Shown here piece by piece: positions 33,660 to 45,634 of a stretch of DNA of 64,000 nt; the stretch's first letter is position 1, and the number at the start of each line of letters is the position of its first letter. The position numbers and the translations under genes are program-made. The stretch comes from Anaspis maculata (taxonomy: Eukaryota > Arthropoda > Insecta > Coleoptera > Scraptiidae). Location: assembly GCA_949128115.1 (NCBI GenBank), contig OX421961.1:102966363-103030362 (forward strand). The letters are read 5' to 3'. Under the pieces are notes generated by a model. The model ran no database searches. It was not told the origin of the DNA and saw nothing but the letters and a program-made list of their open reading frames with translations.

Positions 33660-34065
33660 TGTGACATTGAAATGTTTATATACATATGAAAGCACATTAA
33701 ATCCTCCACAGTTTGACATCTGAACCAGTTTTGTGCGACTCACGGTTCTTGAGCTAGACCTTCTGGAAGTATCAATTTTTGGTTCCAAAAGAAAGAAAAA
33801 TCACCTCTTAGGGCTGTGCCAGGTCCACCAATGTTCATGATTTGAGATGAATGAATACGCGTTATCGATAGGTGACTTGATTGAGACATGGTGGCGATCC
33901 AGTGGTAAAATCCGGTAGGCACGGTCACTATTTAACACCGAAAATTGATACTTCCGGAAGCTCTAGCTCAAGAACCCCGAGTCGCACAAAAATGGTTTAG
34001 GTGTCAAATCGTGGAGAATTGAATGTACTTTCATACGTATATAAACATTTCAATCTCGCATGGAC
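33660..34065. repeat. Palindromic element of about 400 bp
   Basis: Arms pair through CATATGAAAGCACATT, GACATCTGAACCA, TGTGCGACTC and CTAGACCTTCTGGAAGTATC. Centre near 33865. A fragment of the inner part, TAGAGCTTCCGGAAGTATCA, recurs at 47969. Confidence 0.7.
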
Positions 34066-35078
34066 AAAAATTTAGATATTGTCAAAAACTTCTCTTCAGA
34101 TTCCATTTTTTCAACATGGCGGTGCGCACTGCAAAGATATAAATCGGAAAAGTGCAAATTTAGAAAGGACACAACAAAATCTACAAATATGGCAATTTTC
34201 ATAGAAATAAAAAAATAAAAAAAATCTTTTTTTTTCAAAATTATTTTTCATTTTTTCTTCAACATTCTTCAATGTCTTTTTTTATGGAAGGTATAAGATA
34301 TGAAGAAGAATTTACTTTTCAACAAAATGAGATACCTTGTGTTAAAATCGGTTGGAAAATAAAAATATTACAGCAATTTTCTTATGACCGTACAAAATTC
34401 ATGTTGGCGCCTCCACCAAATTTGCCTGCGACAGATGTCAATGTTCCATCATTTTTTTTAAAAAGTGTTTGATGTCCCAAAAATCAATCGAGACATAGCT
34501 CCATATATTTTAACAAAGCTGGACATCACCAGGCTATTCGATACTTTCTGCCCCTAGATAAAATCCGCCATTTTGAAAAAGGGGCGCCATTCAAATCCTA
34601 AGGGACGAAAATAAAAGCACTGCGGGTCAAATCGTTTATTCAAGTCTTAGTTACGATCCTGCCAAGTGGTTTGCCTTTATCATCATTTGTAACTTGTTTT
34701 TTCCTACCACGTCCACTACATCAGAATCCCAGACATACGAGCCTGTTTGAGTCGCCCGCTGGATGGGTTTGCGGTAATTGCAGATAGAAAGACAGTCATT
34801 TTATTTAAATAAGTGAATATCCCCTCACGTGTGTGAGTGGCAATAGCGCATTCTCTAAGTGCAGATCTGTCATTGATAGACATGAAGTCCAGCTTGAAAA
34901 TAAAAGGATGTTCATAAGAGGCAAGAGTAAGTTTCACGTTTCATGACAATCGTTCCACTAATAAGAAATCTCATATGGCGGCCAAGATGGCGGCGGACTA
35001 TGGATCTGTACCGGCGGACTCATGGAATTTAGCTTGAAAATAAGCTGGTTGAAATAAGTGGTTAACGGGCATATTCTA
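34066..35078. other. Spacer, nothing recognised
   Basis: AT-rich; CCGCCATTTTGAAAAAGGGGC and GGCGGCCAAGATGGCGGCGG occur near 34566 and 34978 but no element could be bounded. No exon support. Confidence 0.4.
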
Positions 35079-36250
35079 TACAAACCTTGCACTTTTGAGA
35101 ACATACCTACCTTACTTTCAAGAAGTGGTGCCCAGATGGCACTAGTGCAGACGCCGTATACAGGTGTTCAATAATGCAAAAATTCCAACTTGCTAACCAA
35201 AAAAGTTGGAGTCATAAAATTCACCATGTCGATTCACAATTCAATGCTTGTTGAGATAAAATGAACCGCGTCTCAATATCTACAGCCGTTCCTGGAAAAT
35301 CCTGAAATTAGTAGTTGGTTTCATGAAATTTGACATTTTTCAATAAATCAGTAATTTTTCAAGATATTCGAGTGAAACTCGGTAGTCCTATGAAGAGTGG
35401 AGTGAAGAATGGACTGTCGTGTGTTATCATCGTTCCCATCGACCATTTTCGAAAAATTTGACAGTCAACTGTTTTTCTTCTCATAGTCCGGTGATTAGCG
35501 GTACCAACCTTGCACTTTCGAGTATAGCGTTGAGATTTGGCACAGTTGAAGTACATACCTATAACTTACTTTCAAGAAGAGGTGCCCAGATGGCACTACT
35601 TGCAGATGCCGTATACAGGGTGTTCAATAATGCAAAAATTCTGAATTCCGGTGAAAAAGTTGGAATTTTTGCATTATTCAACACCCTGTATATACTTACG
35701 GCGTCTGCCAGTAGTGCCATTTGGGAACCCCCCCAAATGGCACTCCCTGAAAGTAAAGTATAGATATGTACTTCAACTGTGCCAAGGCTCAATGCTGTAC
35801 TCAAAAGTGCAAGGTTGGTACATCAAGTCACTGGGCAATGAGAAGAAAAACAGTTGACCGTCAAATTTTTCGAAAATGGTAGATGGGGACTCGAGACTAC
35901 CGAGTTTAACTCGAATATCTTGAAAAATCACGGATCTATCAAAAAATGTAAATTTTCAATTAACTCATCATTGAAATTTCAGGATTGGCTGAAGATATTG
36001 AGACACGGTTTGTTTTATCCTAACAAGCATTGAATTGTGAATCTACATGGTGACTATATGACTCCAACTCTTTTTTTGGTTAACAAGTTGGAATTTTTGC
36101 ATTATTGAACACCCTGTATAGGTACGGCGTCTGCAAGTAATGCCATCTGGGCCTGGGCACCACTTTTTGGAAGTAAGATATAGGTATGTACATTGTACTT
36201 CCAACTGTGCCAGATCTCAATGCTGTATTCAAAGATACAAGGTATATATC
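35079..36250. repeat. Self-nested palindrome (A-B-A/A'-B'-A')
   Basis: Unit A (ACCTTGCACTTT, then CATACCTATAACTTACTTTC, GATGGCACTACTTGCAGATG, TACAGGGTGTTCAATAATGC) stands at 35079-35200 and 35503-35642; inverted at 35660-35823 and 36083-36245. Unit B pairs through ATTCACAATTCAATGCTTGT and GACGGTCAACTG. Centre near 35650. Open frames of up to 114 codons are products of the repeats. Confidence 0.85.
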
Positions 36251-37778
36251 GTTTGATCACACGATATACCAGGTGTTTCGATGAAAACGAGCCACCCTGA
36301 ATAAAATTTTGGCAGCTGAAATTTAGAAAATTTACCGAGACCAGTCGTTTTTTGTTTTGAAGGAGACACCTTTTGACGTGAAATTCAATATTGAATTCTC
36401 ATTCCCCCTAAACTTTTTAAATGGGAATAGGGGTCGAGCGATACCTTATTCCAAAGGTCTTTCGGTTCTCTTCACAACTATCGTATAGTTAACAAAAAAA
36501 TTTAAAAATAATCAAATTAAAATTAATTTAAAGTCTCGATATCTTAGGAGAGAACAATTTTTGTTCTTCCTTCTTTTATTCGAAAAATTGACAATCGTTC
36601 GCGAATAATAATAATAAAGGTCATTCTTTGAAGGCCGAGCTTTAGGTGACATGACTATACCTGTGTCGAAAAGATATGAATCAGGTGCTATTACAATATA
36701 ATATTAATTGACTCTATATAATTAGGTGCATCAGTGCATACCTACTTTACGTACTACCTATCTCAGTGTACGATTATTTTGGGCTCGAGTTTCGCTGCTT
36801 GAAATTCAACACTGATATCTTGAATGTTTCGTTTTGTCTGTAGTTTCGTTTTTCAATCATTAGATTGACGGAACAGTATTAATGCCACTTTTAAACAAAA
36901 GCCACATTGTGTGTCATATTCGCTTAGCCATCGCTAATCCGGAAACATCTGGAAGTAGGAACACATCATCAGTTCAATTTTATAGTTTTTTAATCGCGTT
37001 GTAATTGAATAATAGCAATCAATAATAATCCTGTCCATTGGAGCAGTATCGCACAAGTCAACTCGCAAGGGATTCTGTTTGACGCTGTTTATCACTCAGT
37101 TCAATTGATATTCAACTAGAGCTGAATATCAATGTAAATTCTCAACCAATAATGATTGATATGCATGCGGCCTATATGAATAGTGGACCAAGGGGCCATC
37201 ATGACATCACCTAATGTTAAATGTTGATTGTTGATCTGCCATCTGCCTCACTTCGATATACTTATAGGTATATATATTTAGTGATCATCAATATACCTAC
37301 ACTGCAATAAAGTTGGTCGGCGAAGAAAAATTATTTGCGTAACATAAAAAAAAGGTTATTGAGACATTAGCTTTCAGGAGAAACATAAACTTTTGCTACA
37401 TAAGTAAATATTGTTTGGTTAGTATCAAAAAAGCGCGCCAGCATGAGCGATTTATGAAAATTTATTTTGCTGAGACCTCATTTTGGAATGTGCCAAAAAT
37501 AACATTCTGATGAAGCCGAGGATGAAGCCTCAGACGATTACCAGACGATGGTCTAATATTTCACATAATGTTCACAAGTTCAAAGCTCGGCGAAATTGCG
37601 GTAGAATCGAGAGTGCAATACCTTAATACTCATGGCGCTTTTATACCATACGAAAATTATTGCTGTTAAAGAGATAATTATTGAGTTTTTTACTGCATAT
37701 GGTTTTTCATCTGAATCCACTCAGTTGTACAACAAAATTTTATGGATTTCCGATGGCCAAATAAAGCAATAATAGTAG
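36251..37778. other. AT-rich DNA with one repeat relic
   Basis: 36400-36500 repeats the CTTTTTAAATGGGAATAGGG / GGTCGAGCGATACCTTATT segment also near 27270 and 43350. No other gene or element identified. Confidence 0.45.
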
Positions 37779-38259
37779 TGTTACGAGCGGCGATTCCAGA
37801 GAACCCGCCATCTTTCTAGACTCTTCTCATTAGGTCGCAGTGTGCAAGTGCGGAGTTCTGGTGCGTTCCAGAGCGCGCCTGTAGGCTTCTGCCCGTGAAA
37901 CTGAATGGGGAGACTTCAATGGTCGATCAGAAAACATCAGCCGAATTAGCGGAGGTGCCGTCATTCCAGAACACACGGGAAGCACGCGAAAGGTGTGTGA
38001 TTATTCGGGAGTCGTCTAGAAACCATATGCCAGGTCACTGTGGAATTTTCTGGAGGACCCATGGAACATTCGAGATAATTAGTCGGGACCTATATAAGCA
38101 CTATGGAACGCCCACAGCACCAGTATTGAATACAAGGCGATAGACAGCGGATAGAAAGCAAAGTAGTAACCTGCGATATACCTTCCAAGTAGATGATTGT
38201 TGGCGTGTATTTATTGTAGTACGCAGTAAGCGAACCCGGCGTATGCGAAATACATAACA
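37779..38259 (+). mobile_element. Solo Gypsy LTR (481 bp) with GTAG duplication
   Basis: Starts TGTTACGAGCGGCGATTCC, has TATATAAGC near 38091, TATTGTAGTACGCAGTAA near 38211 and ends ACATAACA. Flanked by an exact 4-bp duplication GTAG (37775-37778; 38260-38263). No internal region, so it formed by LTR-LTR recombination. An 82-codon open frame inside is not a gene. Confidence 0.9.
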
Positions 38260-38894
38260 GTAGTATTCACCAGACAAGAACACTCTATTCCAAGGGATGT
38301 TTCAATTTTTTTGAACCTTTTATACATTATGGGTACCTATTTACGCGAACATCCTTTTTAGATATTTGAAAAACCGGTTGTGTTACCCCAAAACTGTGTT
38401 ACTGGAAAGCTCGAAAAGTTAATTTCGTCATAACATACCTAGGTTTCGTATCATTCTACGATTACACCTTGCCATCATGCGGTGTCTTCGCGCAACATTC
38501 CATAGCAAGTCTTGGCACCGCCTGGAACATTCCGTGTGCGATCTCGGCTAATTCAAACTAGCCAATCAAATTTAAGCTGCTGCCAAGGCGTATCACGGAA
38601 TGTTAAAATGCTGTCCGCATATTCCTCATCAAGGAAGCTGCATGCCAAATTTGAACTTTCTATTTTCAAAGAAAAGGTAGGTGGTACCACAAGTGCGTAT
38701 TCTACCAAAGCACTTTCTCAATCACATCAGAAATCTCTTGAGGCAAAAGAATATTTTTTGTGAACTTAGATGCCACCCTGGCATCCTGCATCTTTCATAG
38801 GAAGCGAGTGAGATGTTGGCATGGTGCTGCAAAATCACCACATCAAAATAGTAGTACTCATATGTTCCAGGGTGTTTCAGAAATAAGTACCCAG
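38260..38894. other. Spacer, nothing recognised
   Basis: Two open frames (83 and 79 codons) lack domains and the second runs into the next palindrome. Confidence 0.4.
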
Positions 38895-40650
38895 CTATAC
38901 CGGGTGGGCCTTAAAAAACTGTGCTCGGAATTTTTCCTTCTAAAATTTTTATTTCGCCACCGATTTTATCGAACTTTTAAGCATTGGCTAGCCAATTGAA
39001 TAGGCTATCATTTCCGTATTTCAAAATGGCCGCCATACCAAAATTTAAGATAGCAGAAACAATTGAAATTAGGCCTTCTTTTGTTCTCGTTGATGCTTTT
39101 TATTGAAAGTTACCAGAAAGTCAAAACCAATAATGTATTATGAAGGAATAGACGTTTCTTGTCAATTCAAGACCACAACCAGTGAAATCGGGTCATCTGC
39201 CGAGGAGCTATTGCGAGTTGAAGCGCAGCCTACTTTCCGTTTCTTTCATTTCTGCATAATTGATCCAAATTTAGGTATCCTGCCCGCCAATCCGCCATTT
39301 GCTCATTTCTCAAATTTGGTATCAATGGCTAGCCAATCTGCCAGGCTATATTTTTTATATGAGAAAATGACGTACATATCAAAATCCAAGATGGCGGAAG
39401 CAATTGAAAATAGAATTTCTTTTCAATAAAAATCAGCAAAAAGTCAAAACCAATAATTATTATGAAGGAATAGACCTTCCTTGACAATCCAAGACTGCAA
39501 CCAATCAAATCGGGTCATCTGGCTGAGGAGCTACGGCGAGTTAAAGCGAAGCCTACCTACCAGTTTCTTATTCTCGCATAAACGACCCAAATTTAGGAAT
39601 CCTGCCCGCCATATTCTTATTTTTCAACCGATTTTTTCAAATTTGATATCAATGGCTAGCCATTTGGACAGACTGCCGTTTTCTTATAAGAAAATGGCCA
39701 ACATGTCAAAATTCAAGATGACGCCGGAAATTATCGAAAATGGGCCTTATTCGTCCTTGTTGGAATAGAAAAACGGAAAGTACGCTTCGCTTCAACTGGC
39801 CGTAGCTCCTCATCAGATGAACCGATTTGATTGGTTGCTGTCTTGAATTATCAAGGGAGGTCTATTCCTTTATAATAATTATTGGTTTTGACTTTCTGCT
39901 CATTTTTATTAAAAAGCAATGAGGACAAAAGAAATTCTATTTTCAATTGCTTCTGCCATCTTGGATTTCGACAGATCTGTCATTTTGTCATATAAAAAAG
40001 GTAGCCTGTCCAATTGGCTAGCCATTGATATCAAATTTGAGAGAATCAGTTGAGAAATAAGCATATGAGCAGGAGCGGTGGTGGCCGAGTGGTACAGGTA
40101 ATGGCAAGCCAAACCATTCGCGCTGCCCTGTGTGGGTTCGAATCCTACTTCATCCATGGATATTTTGTGCTGTCCCCGAGGTTGCATGGTAGAGCAGCTT
40201 ATAGCTGAATGTCGCCTCGTAAAATAAGACAATTAAATAAAATAAAAATATGGCGGATTGGCGAACAGGATACCTAAAGGGTCAATTATGCGAAAATGAA
40301 AAAACGGAAAGTAGGCTTCGCTTCAACTTGCAATAGCTCATCAGCAGATGACCCGATTTTATTGGTTGTGGTTTTGAATTTACAAGGAAGGTCTATTCCT
40401 CCATAATCATAATACATTCTTGGTTTTGACTTTCTGGTAACTTTCAATAAAAAGCAACGAGAACAAAAGAAGGCCTATTTTCAATTGTTTCTGCCATCTT
40501 GAATTTTGGTATGTCGCCCATTTTGAAATACAGAAATGATAGCCTATTCAATTGGCTATCCAATGCTGAAAAGTTCGATAAAATCGGTGGCGGAATAAAA
40601 ACTTTATGAGGAAAAATTCAGAGCACGGTTTTTTATGGCCCACCCGGTAT
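38895..40650. repeat. Palindrome built of about 340-bp tandem units, with nested SINE
   Basis: Ends ACCGGGTGGGCCTTAAAAAA and complement near 40650. The left arm has two and a half tandem units starting TAGCCAATTGAATAGGC at 38989, 39331 and 39657; each unit has AAAGTCAAAACCAATAAT, CGGGTCATCTG and AAGCG.AGCCTAC blocks. The right arm has the same units inverted; centre near 39770. A SINE sits in the right arm at 40067-40241. No protein domain. Confidence 0.85.
40067..40241 (+). mobile_element. tRNA-derived SINE, family S2
   Basis: Box A GTGGCCGAGTGGTACAGG and box B GGGTTCGAATCCTAC in a type-II tRNA (Leu/Ser-like) head, then a body with CCCGAGGTTGCATGGTAGAG and an AAATAAAATAAAA tail. Neighbouring unit copies show the empty site; the flanks ATAAGCATAT and ATAAAAATAT are the target duplication. 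Minus open frames through it are spurious. Confidence 0.85.
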
Positions 40651-41194
40651 ATCCTCCGATTAAGCTTTTGAAAATGTAAAGTTTGCAATAAGAATGAACT
40701 GCAACAGGTGTCCCCTATAAAGTTATGGCCCCTCAAAGTTCAATTTTCAAAATCGTTTTCTTCAACCCAACTCTTTCAGCGTTCAACCGATTATAGCTTC
40801 GAATTTGGTGTGCGATATCACCCACCCACAAAACCCACTCAAAAATTAGAATTTTTTTTTTTGTGACATTTTGATTTTCGAAGTTCTTGGCTTCGACCCC
40901 TTCTAGTTTCGTTATTTCAAAAGATTTTAGCTACCAGTTGGTGACAAAATCACGGGGAAGAAAAATATCAACCACTGGATATGTAGGTACCTACTAGATG
41001 TGCATTTACTATACAGAGTGAGTCATGGAACAAAAAATCCGATTTCTCTAAAATATTCCCTAAAAAATCAGATCGGGGCGAGTCAGAGACCTCGAGAAAT
41101 TATTTCTCTTCAAAAATGCATCTAAACCCATGCAATAATCCATGTAGAACATCACACGGATTTGAACCAAGAAACTTGCTTGGAATTTTTTATT

Positions 41195-42050
41195 CTATAC
41201 AGGATGTCTCAAAAGTATCGAATTCCGAGTCCAGAGCGGTAACTTTATGGAGTCTGCTCAAGAACACTGAAAAAATATTAAAAAAAAATATTGACGATTA
41301 TTTTGAGAGATATTAGGGTTTGAAAGCTGGAACCTCGCCCCTAACTATGTATTTCCATTCTTTGAAGTGATTTGGGGAACTCTTTGTAGTAGACTAATCA
41401 GTGGAAATTATCAAGAAGTGAATGTGCACTGTATTTCTCTTACTCTTACAACGATACAGAGTGAGTCATAATTCACACAAACCCCATTTCATCCATCAAT
41501 GCCTGTAAAATATTCCATTAATCCCTGAAATGATTGAGAACGAGATATATGACTATTTTCGTTTTCATGAAAGAATTTTCACGAGCGTCTCTGAGGAAAA
41601 TTAATTTTTAAGATTTATGATTTTATATTGAATAGAAGTTCAGTATGCACACTCAGTGGCTGATAATTTTTACTGATTAGTTTATCACAAACAGTTACCC
41701 AAAATCATTTCGAACAACAAAAATATAGGGGAGGGAAATCTCATCCTTTGAGCCCCTATAGGGCCAATTCTGTATCAAACCCGTTTAAATTTAAAGGCCG
41801 TTAAAAGAAAATCAGCCAATCGTGAAGCCCATTTCTGATCGTTCTTAGGTGACCGACGCCTTTAAAAATTTTAAGGGGCCTTTAAATTTTACAGAATAGC
41901 CACTTATATCTTCAAAAATAAACGTCATCAATTTTATGACGTTTTTTATTTTATTTTTTTCTTTTTTTCGTGTTTCCCAGTGGATTTCATTTATCGCTCT
42001 GGACTCGGAATGCGATACTTTTGAGACACCCTGTAGATCGGAGTACTGTT
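41195..42050. repeat. Palindrome with nested MITE
   Basis: Ends TACAGGATGTCTCAAAAGTA and TACTTTTGAGACACCCTGTA; arms pair through CGAGTCCAGAGCG, TAGACTAATCAGT and GAAGT.ATGTGCA. A same-direction partial copy of the right arm lies at 58018-58200 and shows the site without the MITE at 41761. Confidence 0.75.
41761..41902. mobile_element. MITE of about 142 bp, ATTCTGTA ends
   Basis: Begins GGGCCAATTCTGTAT and ends ACAGAATAGCCAC; inner arms TTTAAATTTAAAGG / CCTTTAAATTT. The homologous repeat at 58140-58180 lacks it. Ends resemble the MITE at 1390-1525. Confidence 0.75.
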
Positions 42051-43194
42051 CTAGCGCGCCATTTCAAAATCAGCCTGTATTATTATCAATAATAAATTGA
42101 TACATACTTGCATGCAAATTCATTGATTATCACTAGGATTATCATGATTTTTTAGATTCCACGTTCAATTTAGAAAAAATAAAAGATTGTCGTACGATTA
42201 AGATTTTGATAGCCGGCCTTACAGAGACATTGAGCCAGTAAGAGTGTGAATTGAAATTCAACTAATATGATTCATCGTCCAGGAAGCCATAGCCCACTCC
42301 AAAATGTCTGTTTATCGAACACCCGTTACTTTCTGTAAATATGATGAAAAATTCCAAAAATATCCACTATTGTCGTGGAAAGCTTGTTTACTTCCCCGCA
42401 TTATTCCTAGAATTCTTGGAAGTATAACTTCTGTTTTCTTCGAGGTTTTCAAAACTTTTGATGGTTATTAGTCAGTAAGTGTACATAATGCAATAATTTG
42501 AAAACATCCTCCTGAACGGCTTTTCCAGAACTTAACCAAATAAATTCCTTTGGGATACGCTGTACTATGGCTGTACGGTGCTGTACCGATAAGATAATTT
42601 CCGATGCGTATTGTTGTGAAATTCATTCCGAGTATAAAGAGTAGGGTAAATTACTATCGGGGAATCCTAACTCATTTGCACACGTATTCTATAAAGCGGC
42701 TAATCCTTCGAGCTTCAAGGTATTTGTCGTTTAAAAAGAACACATGGGATATTTTTTTTGTCGTCAATGGGGAAAACTATTTGCTCGCTTTCTGTAGAAG
42801 TTGCCGACGTTTAAAATTTGTAATTAGGATCTTGTATGATCAAACTATGAAGTTAGAAGATGAATGTCTACGAAAACCATTTTTTTGGAACTAGTGAATA
42901 TTTGTGACCGAAGCGATCCAAAAGTTTAGAAATCTGTTACCATGCATGTGACGTTCAAGACAATTCAAGACGTTCAAGATAATTTCCCCGGAAAGCAGAT
43001 TTCTAATGGTGCGTTTATCGCACGTTTATCGTAACCAGGGGCTTAAATGTTATTACTAGGAAGACCTAATATCCTGACTTGTAGGGTAGATGAAGAATGT
43101 AAATAGTTTTTTTTCCTTCTACATCCCTAATTGTGACAGTTGTGATACTAGTTTGGTAGTTTGCACTTAGCAGTATATTCAGTATCAAACAGGA
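42051..43194. other. Spacer, nothing recognised
   Basis: AT-rich; open frame of 96 codons at 42604-42894 lacks a domain or splice context. Confidence 0.4.
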
Positions 43195-43470
43195 TGATTT
43201 TTTGAAAAAGACCCACCTCCAATTTCTTGCTGCACAATTTTTATCTAAAGAAAAGCAGACACAGGTCGATTTTTTTTACGAGGGGGAAATCTAACTAATG
43301 TGTTTTCGATCTTTCTGTTCCACTCCTCCAGGCAGGGTGACCACCTTTTCAAAAATTTCAAATGTGAATAGGGGACGAGTTGCACATTATTTTTAATTTG
43401 ACGGTCTTCTAATCCCTTCACGGTACATTTGTTCATAGTTGACTGATCGCCCTCAAATGCAATAAGTGTC
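43195..43470. repeat. Relic of the 25.9-kb hAT foldback family
   Basis: ACACAGGTCGATTTTTTTTA with CGAGGGGGAAATCTAA matches the left arm of 25860-27107 (near 25980-26010); then CAGGGTGACCACCTTTTCAA matches the dispersed segment near 27254. Confidence 0.55.
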
Positions 43471-43642
43471 ATGCCAAAACGGTGCGGTGGTGCGAGATTA
43501 GATTAGAGAAAAACGAACTCGGGATATGTTTCTCGCATTGTTTGGTTTAAGGATTAGTTTTGGATAAGGATATTGCAAATATATGGAAGACTGTTATATT
43601 TGCTGGAAACTTCGACTCGGGGCTAGCCACAAACCCGTACAA

Positions 43643-43840
43643 TTTTTTTTTAATAAATTTTTGTCCCCTTATTGGCTTTTTCTTGTTGCATAAGACTTTG
43701 TCCGTTTATTCATCAGTTTTACAAAATACCAACTCAGAAAAGTGCAAATTTCGGAAAACACAACACCCAGACTTTTCACCGGGAATCGAACCCGGGACTA
43801 GTCACTCGACCGCCTGCACCACGTGGCCGTCCATTACACT
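43643..43840 (-). mobile_element. tRNA-derived SINE, family S1, copy 2
   Basis: Minus strand: CCACGTGGTGCAGGCGGTCG (box A), CCCGGGTTCGATTCCCGG (box B), AAAGTCTGGGTGTTGTG, then a T/A-rich body. Flanked by CGTACAA at 43636-43642 and 43841-43847. Confidence 0.85.
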
Positions 43841-44324
43841 CGTACAAACAACTGGAGGAGGAGCGTTGGAGAGATTACCGGATTTATTAGTTGCTGAGAT
43901 CTCCCAATTAGACGAAACTTGGTCATATACATGATTTGTTGTTTAACATTGTTTATAGCTGACCGATCGTTCTTAACTGTAGCCAACCGAGAAAAAGCTA
44001 AATTGCCGAGAAAAAAAAACAAAAAAATCACGAAAGAAAAACGAAAGCGGCTATACAAATAGTCTCCGATACTCCGTATTGCGAGGCTTAAAAAATATAT
44101 ATTTGGAGATCAAACCGATCTTCTTGGCATCTCTGCCCAAGTAGTATTCTAGAACTGACGGCGGTAAAAGTAACGGTAGACTCAGTTGATTTTATGACTC
44201 CATGTGAAGTCTATTTTTTGAAACTTAACTTTTTTATAGGACCCTGTAATTTTTCCGTCATTATTTTGTGACACTTTCTGTTCGAACTCTCAGTTCAACT
44301 CCTTAAAAATGTGGTTTGTTACAG

Positions 44325-44420
44325 GAAGACAGGAATGGAACCGAAAAGGCACAACGTAGAGTTCAAGACACGGACGGCACCAGTGACGACACATCACTTT
44401 TGAGCTGCTTCATCACTCCG
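44325..44420 (+). CDS. Second coding exon of the 29239 gene (putative)
   Basis: Preceded by TTTGTTACAG (acceptor) and followed by GTATGT (donor). The 96 bases are exactly 32 codons, open in phase 0: EDRNGTEKAQRRVQDTDG then TSDDTSLLSCFITP. Phase 0 on both sides fits the exon at 29239-29310, which also ends in phase 0. The joined peptide would be acidic and Ser/Thr-rich. No repeat covers the exon. The link across a 15-kb, transposon-filled intron is inferred. If splicing fails at the donor, the same frame reaches TGA at 44436. Confidence 0.55.
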
Positions 44421-44438
44421 GTATGTTTCATTAGATGA

Positions 44439-44669
44439 ACTAACATAGTAGTTCGTAGAATTGATTGGGAATCCACGGCTCTGAAAAAGGATCGGGATTT
44501 TGCGTTGTGGAAAAACCTACCCACATGGGAGCTTTCTGGAGAAAACCGCTTTTACATTCATAAGGCTTTACACTACCAGAAGTGTCATCAATTAATTTTT
44601 CTTGCAAAGGAACGTGGTCTTGATCTAATCGCTTACACTCAGAAAAATATTGAACTTCCCATTAACTAA
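44439..44669 (+). pseudogene. Open block in frame with exon 2 beyond one TGA
   Basis: In the same frame as exon 2, a single TGA (44436-44438) is followed by 76 open codons ending TAA at 44667. The peptide has good protein-like composition: IDWESTALKKDRDFALWK, then a Trp/Tyr-rich segment and LIFLAKERGLDLIAYTQKN. There is no ATG start or convincing acceptor, so it may be a retained-intron extension, a broken exon, or a terminal exon of another transcript. Family not recognised. Confidence 0.4.
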
Positions 44670-45474
44670 ATGTAGCAGTTCTTATCAACTGATTATCAAT
44701 ACTGTAAAAAACGGTTCGTACAACGGCTCTAAGACTAAGTGACAGCTTTACAAATTGTGAGAAATACTACTTCAAAATAGTTGAACTGTGCAGTGGCAGC
44801 CACCACTACATATGTTGTTAATAACATCTTCGTAGAAGTATTCACCGTCAAATATCTCCATAGTTATATGTCCTACGTTCAAATGGTAGAAATTACCACT
44901 ACAGAAATGTTACCATCACTGCTACTGAAGTTACGCTCTGTTACACGGCTACGATCGGTAATAATCGAGTCGGTCAGCCAATGAGATTTCCGAAGTGTGA
45001 TCATGTGATTTGATTCGGGTTTTCGATGGGAAGCATCTCACCCCACGCGCCCAAGCCATATTTTTCTTGTCGGTGCTTGTTCTCCATTTTTCTTGCGGTT
45101 CCGTCCGGTGTGTGGTGTTTCTGTTTCTGCGAGGGCAATGGAAAAGTAGCTAAACGCCTGGTATTCCACAAGAACTGAAATCAGTCTTCGAAGGTAGGTA
45201 CTAAATTTTATATTGTGGTGAAGTAGCTACCTAGTTACGCTATAGTGTAGTTGTGGTCGTAGATACGTAGGTAGTTTAGCTGCACGCATTTGCCATTCAG
45301 CTTCGGCATGGTTTCTGTTGCCATCAATGGTTTGCATTTATCAGCTTTAGCGCTTTAGCTAGGTATTTGCTGTAAGTTGCTAGAGTATCCATGACTTAGA
45401 AGTTTCCGGTTTAATTTTGAAATAAAAAGGTTAGGTTGTTAGCATAAATTAATCTGAAACGGTTTATTTTATAG

Positions 45475-45634
45475 CAAATTTTCTGGATGACGGAGCTTTC
45501 CTTTTGACGGAAGAAGATTTGATGCAACTAGTGCCTCAAGAGGGCTAAGGGCTGAGCTAAGGGCTGATCTAAAGCTGAAGTGGAGAGAATTTGTATCTAA
45601 CGCGAGTGAGGATTATCTTAGTTCGCAAAATTAA
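45475..45634 (+). pseudogene. SAM-like domain exon, interrupted
   Basis: Follows an acceptor TTTATTTTATAG. Two frames together read FLDDGAFLLTEEDLMQLVPQ and, after a break, LRADLKLKWREF, the helix pattern of the SAM-like domain common in hemipteran uncharacterised proteins (DG-x-LLLLTEEDL ... G-x-R-x-K-L). The break is a duplicated 12-base GCTAAGGGCTGA unit plus a one-base shift near 45540-45565, which puts TAA in the first frame. The end is TAA at 45632. A possible leader exon ending AAG-GTAGGT is at about 45044-45193. SAM domains mediate protein-protein contacts. Probably a decayed gene. Confidence 0.45.

Noticed and set aside
40067..40160. Possible functional tRNA gene
   Set aside because: Boxes A and B are present but the acceptor stem does not pair and a SINE body and A-rich tail follow. 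The same holds for 15950-16022, 43764-43840 and 56044-56115.
39909..40232. 107-codon minus frame
   Set aside because: Crosses a SINE and palindrome arm; peptide is the antisense of the tRNA-like head.
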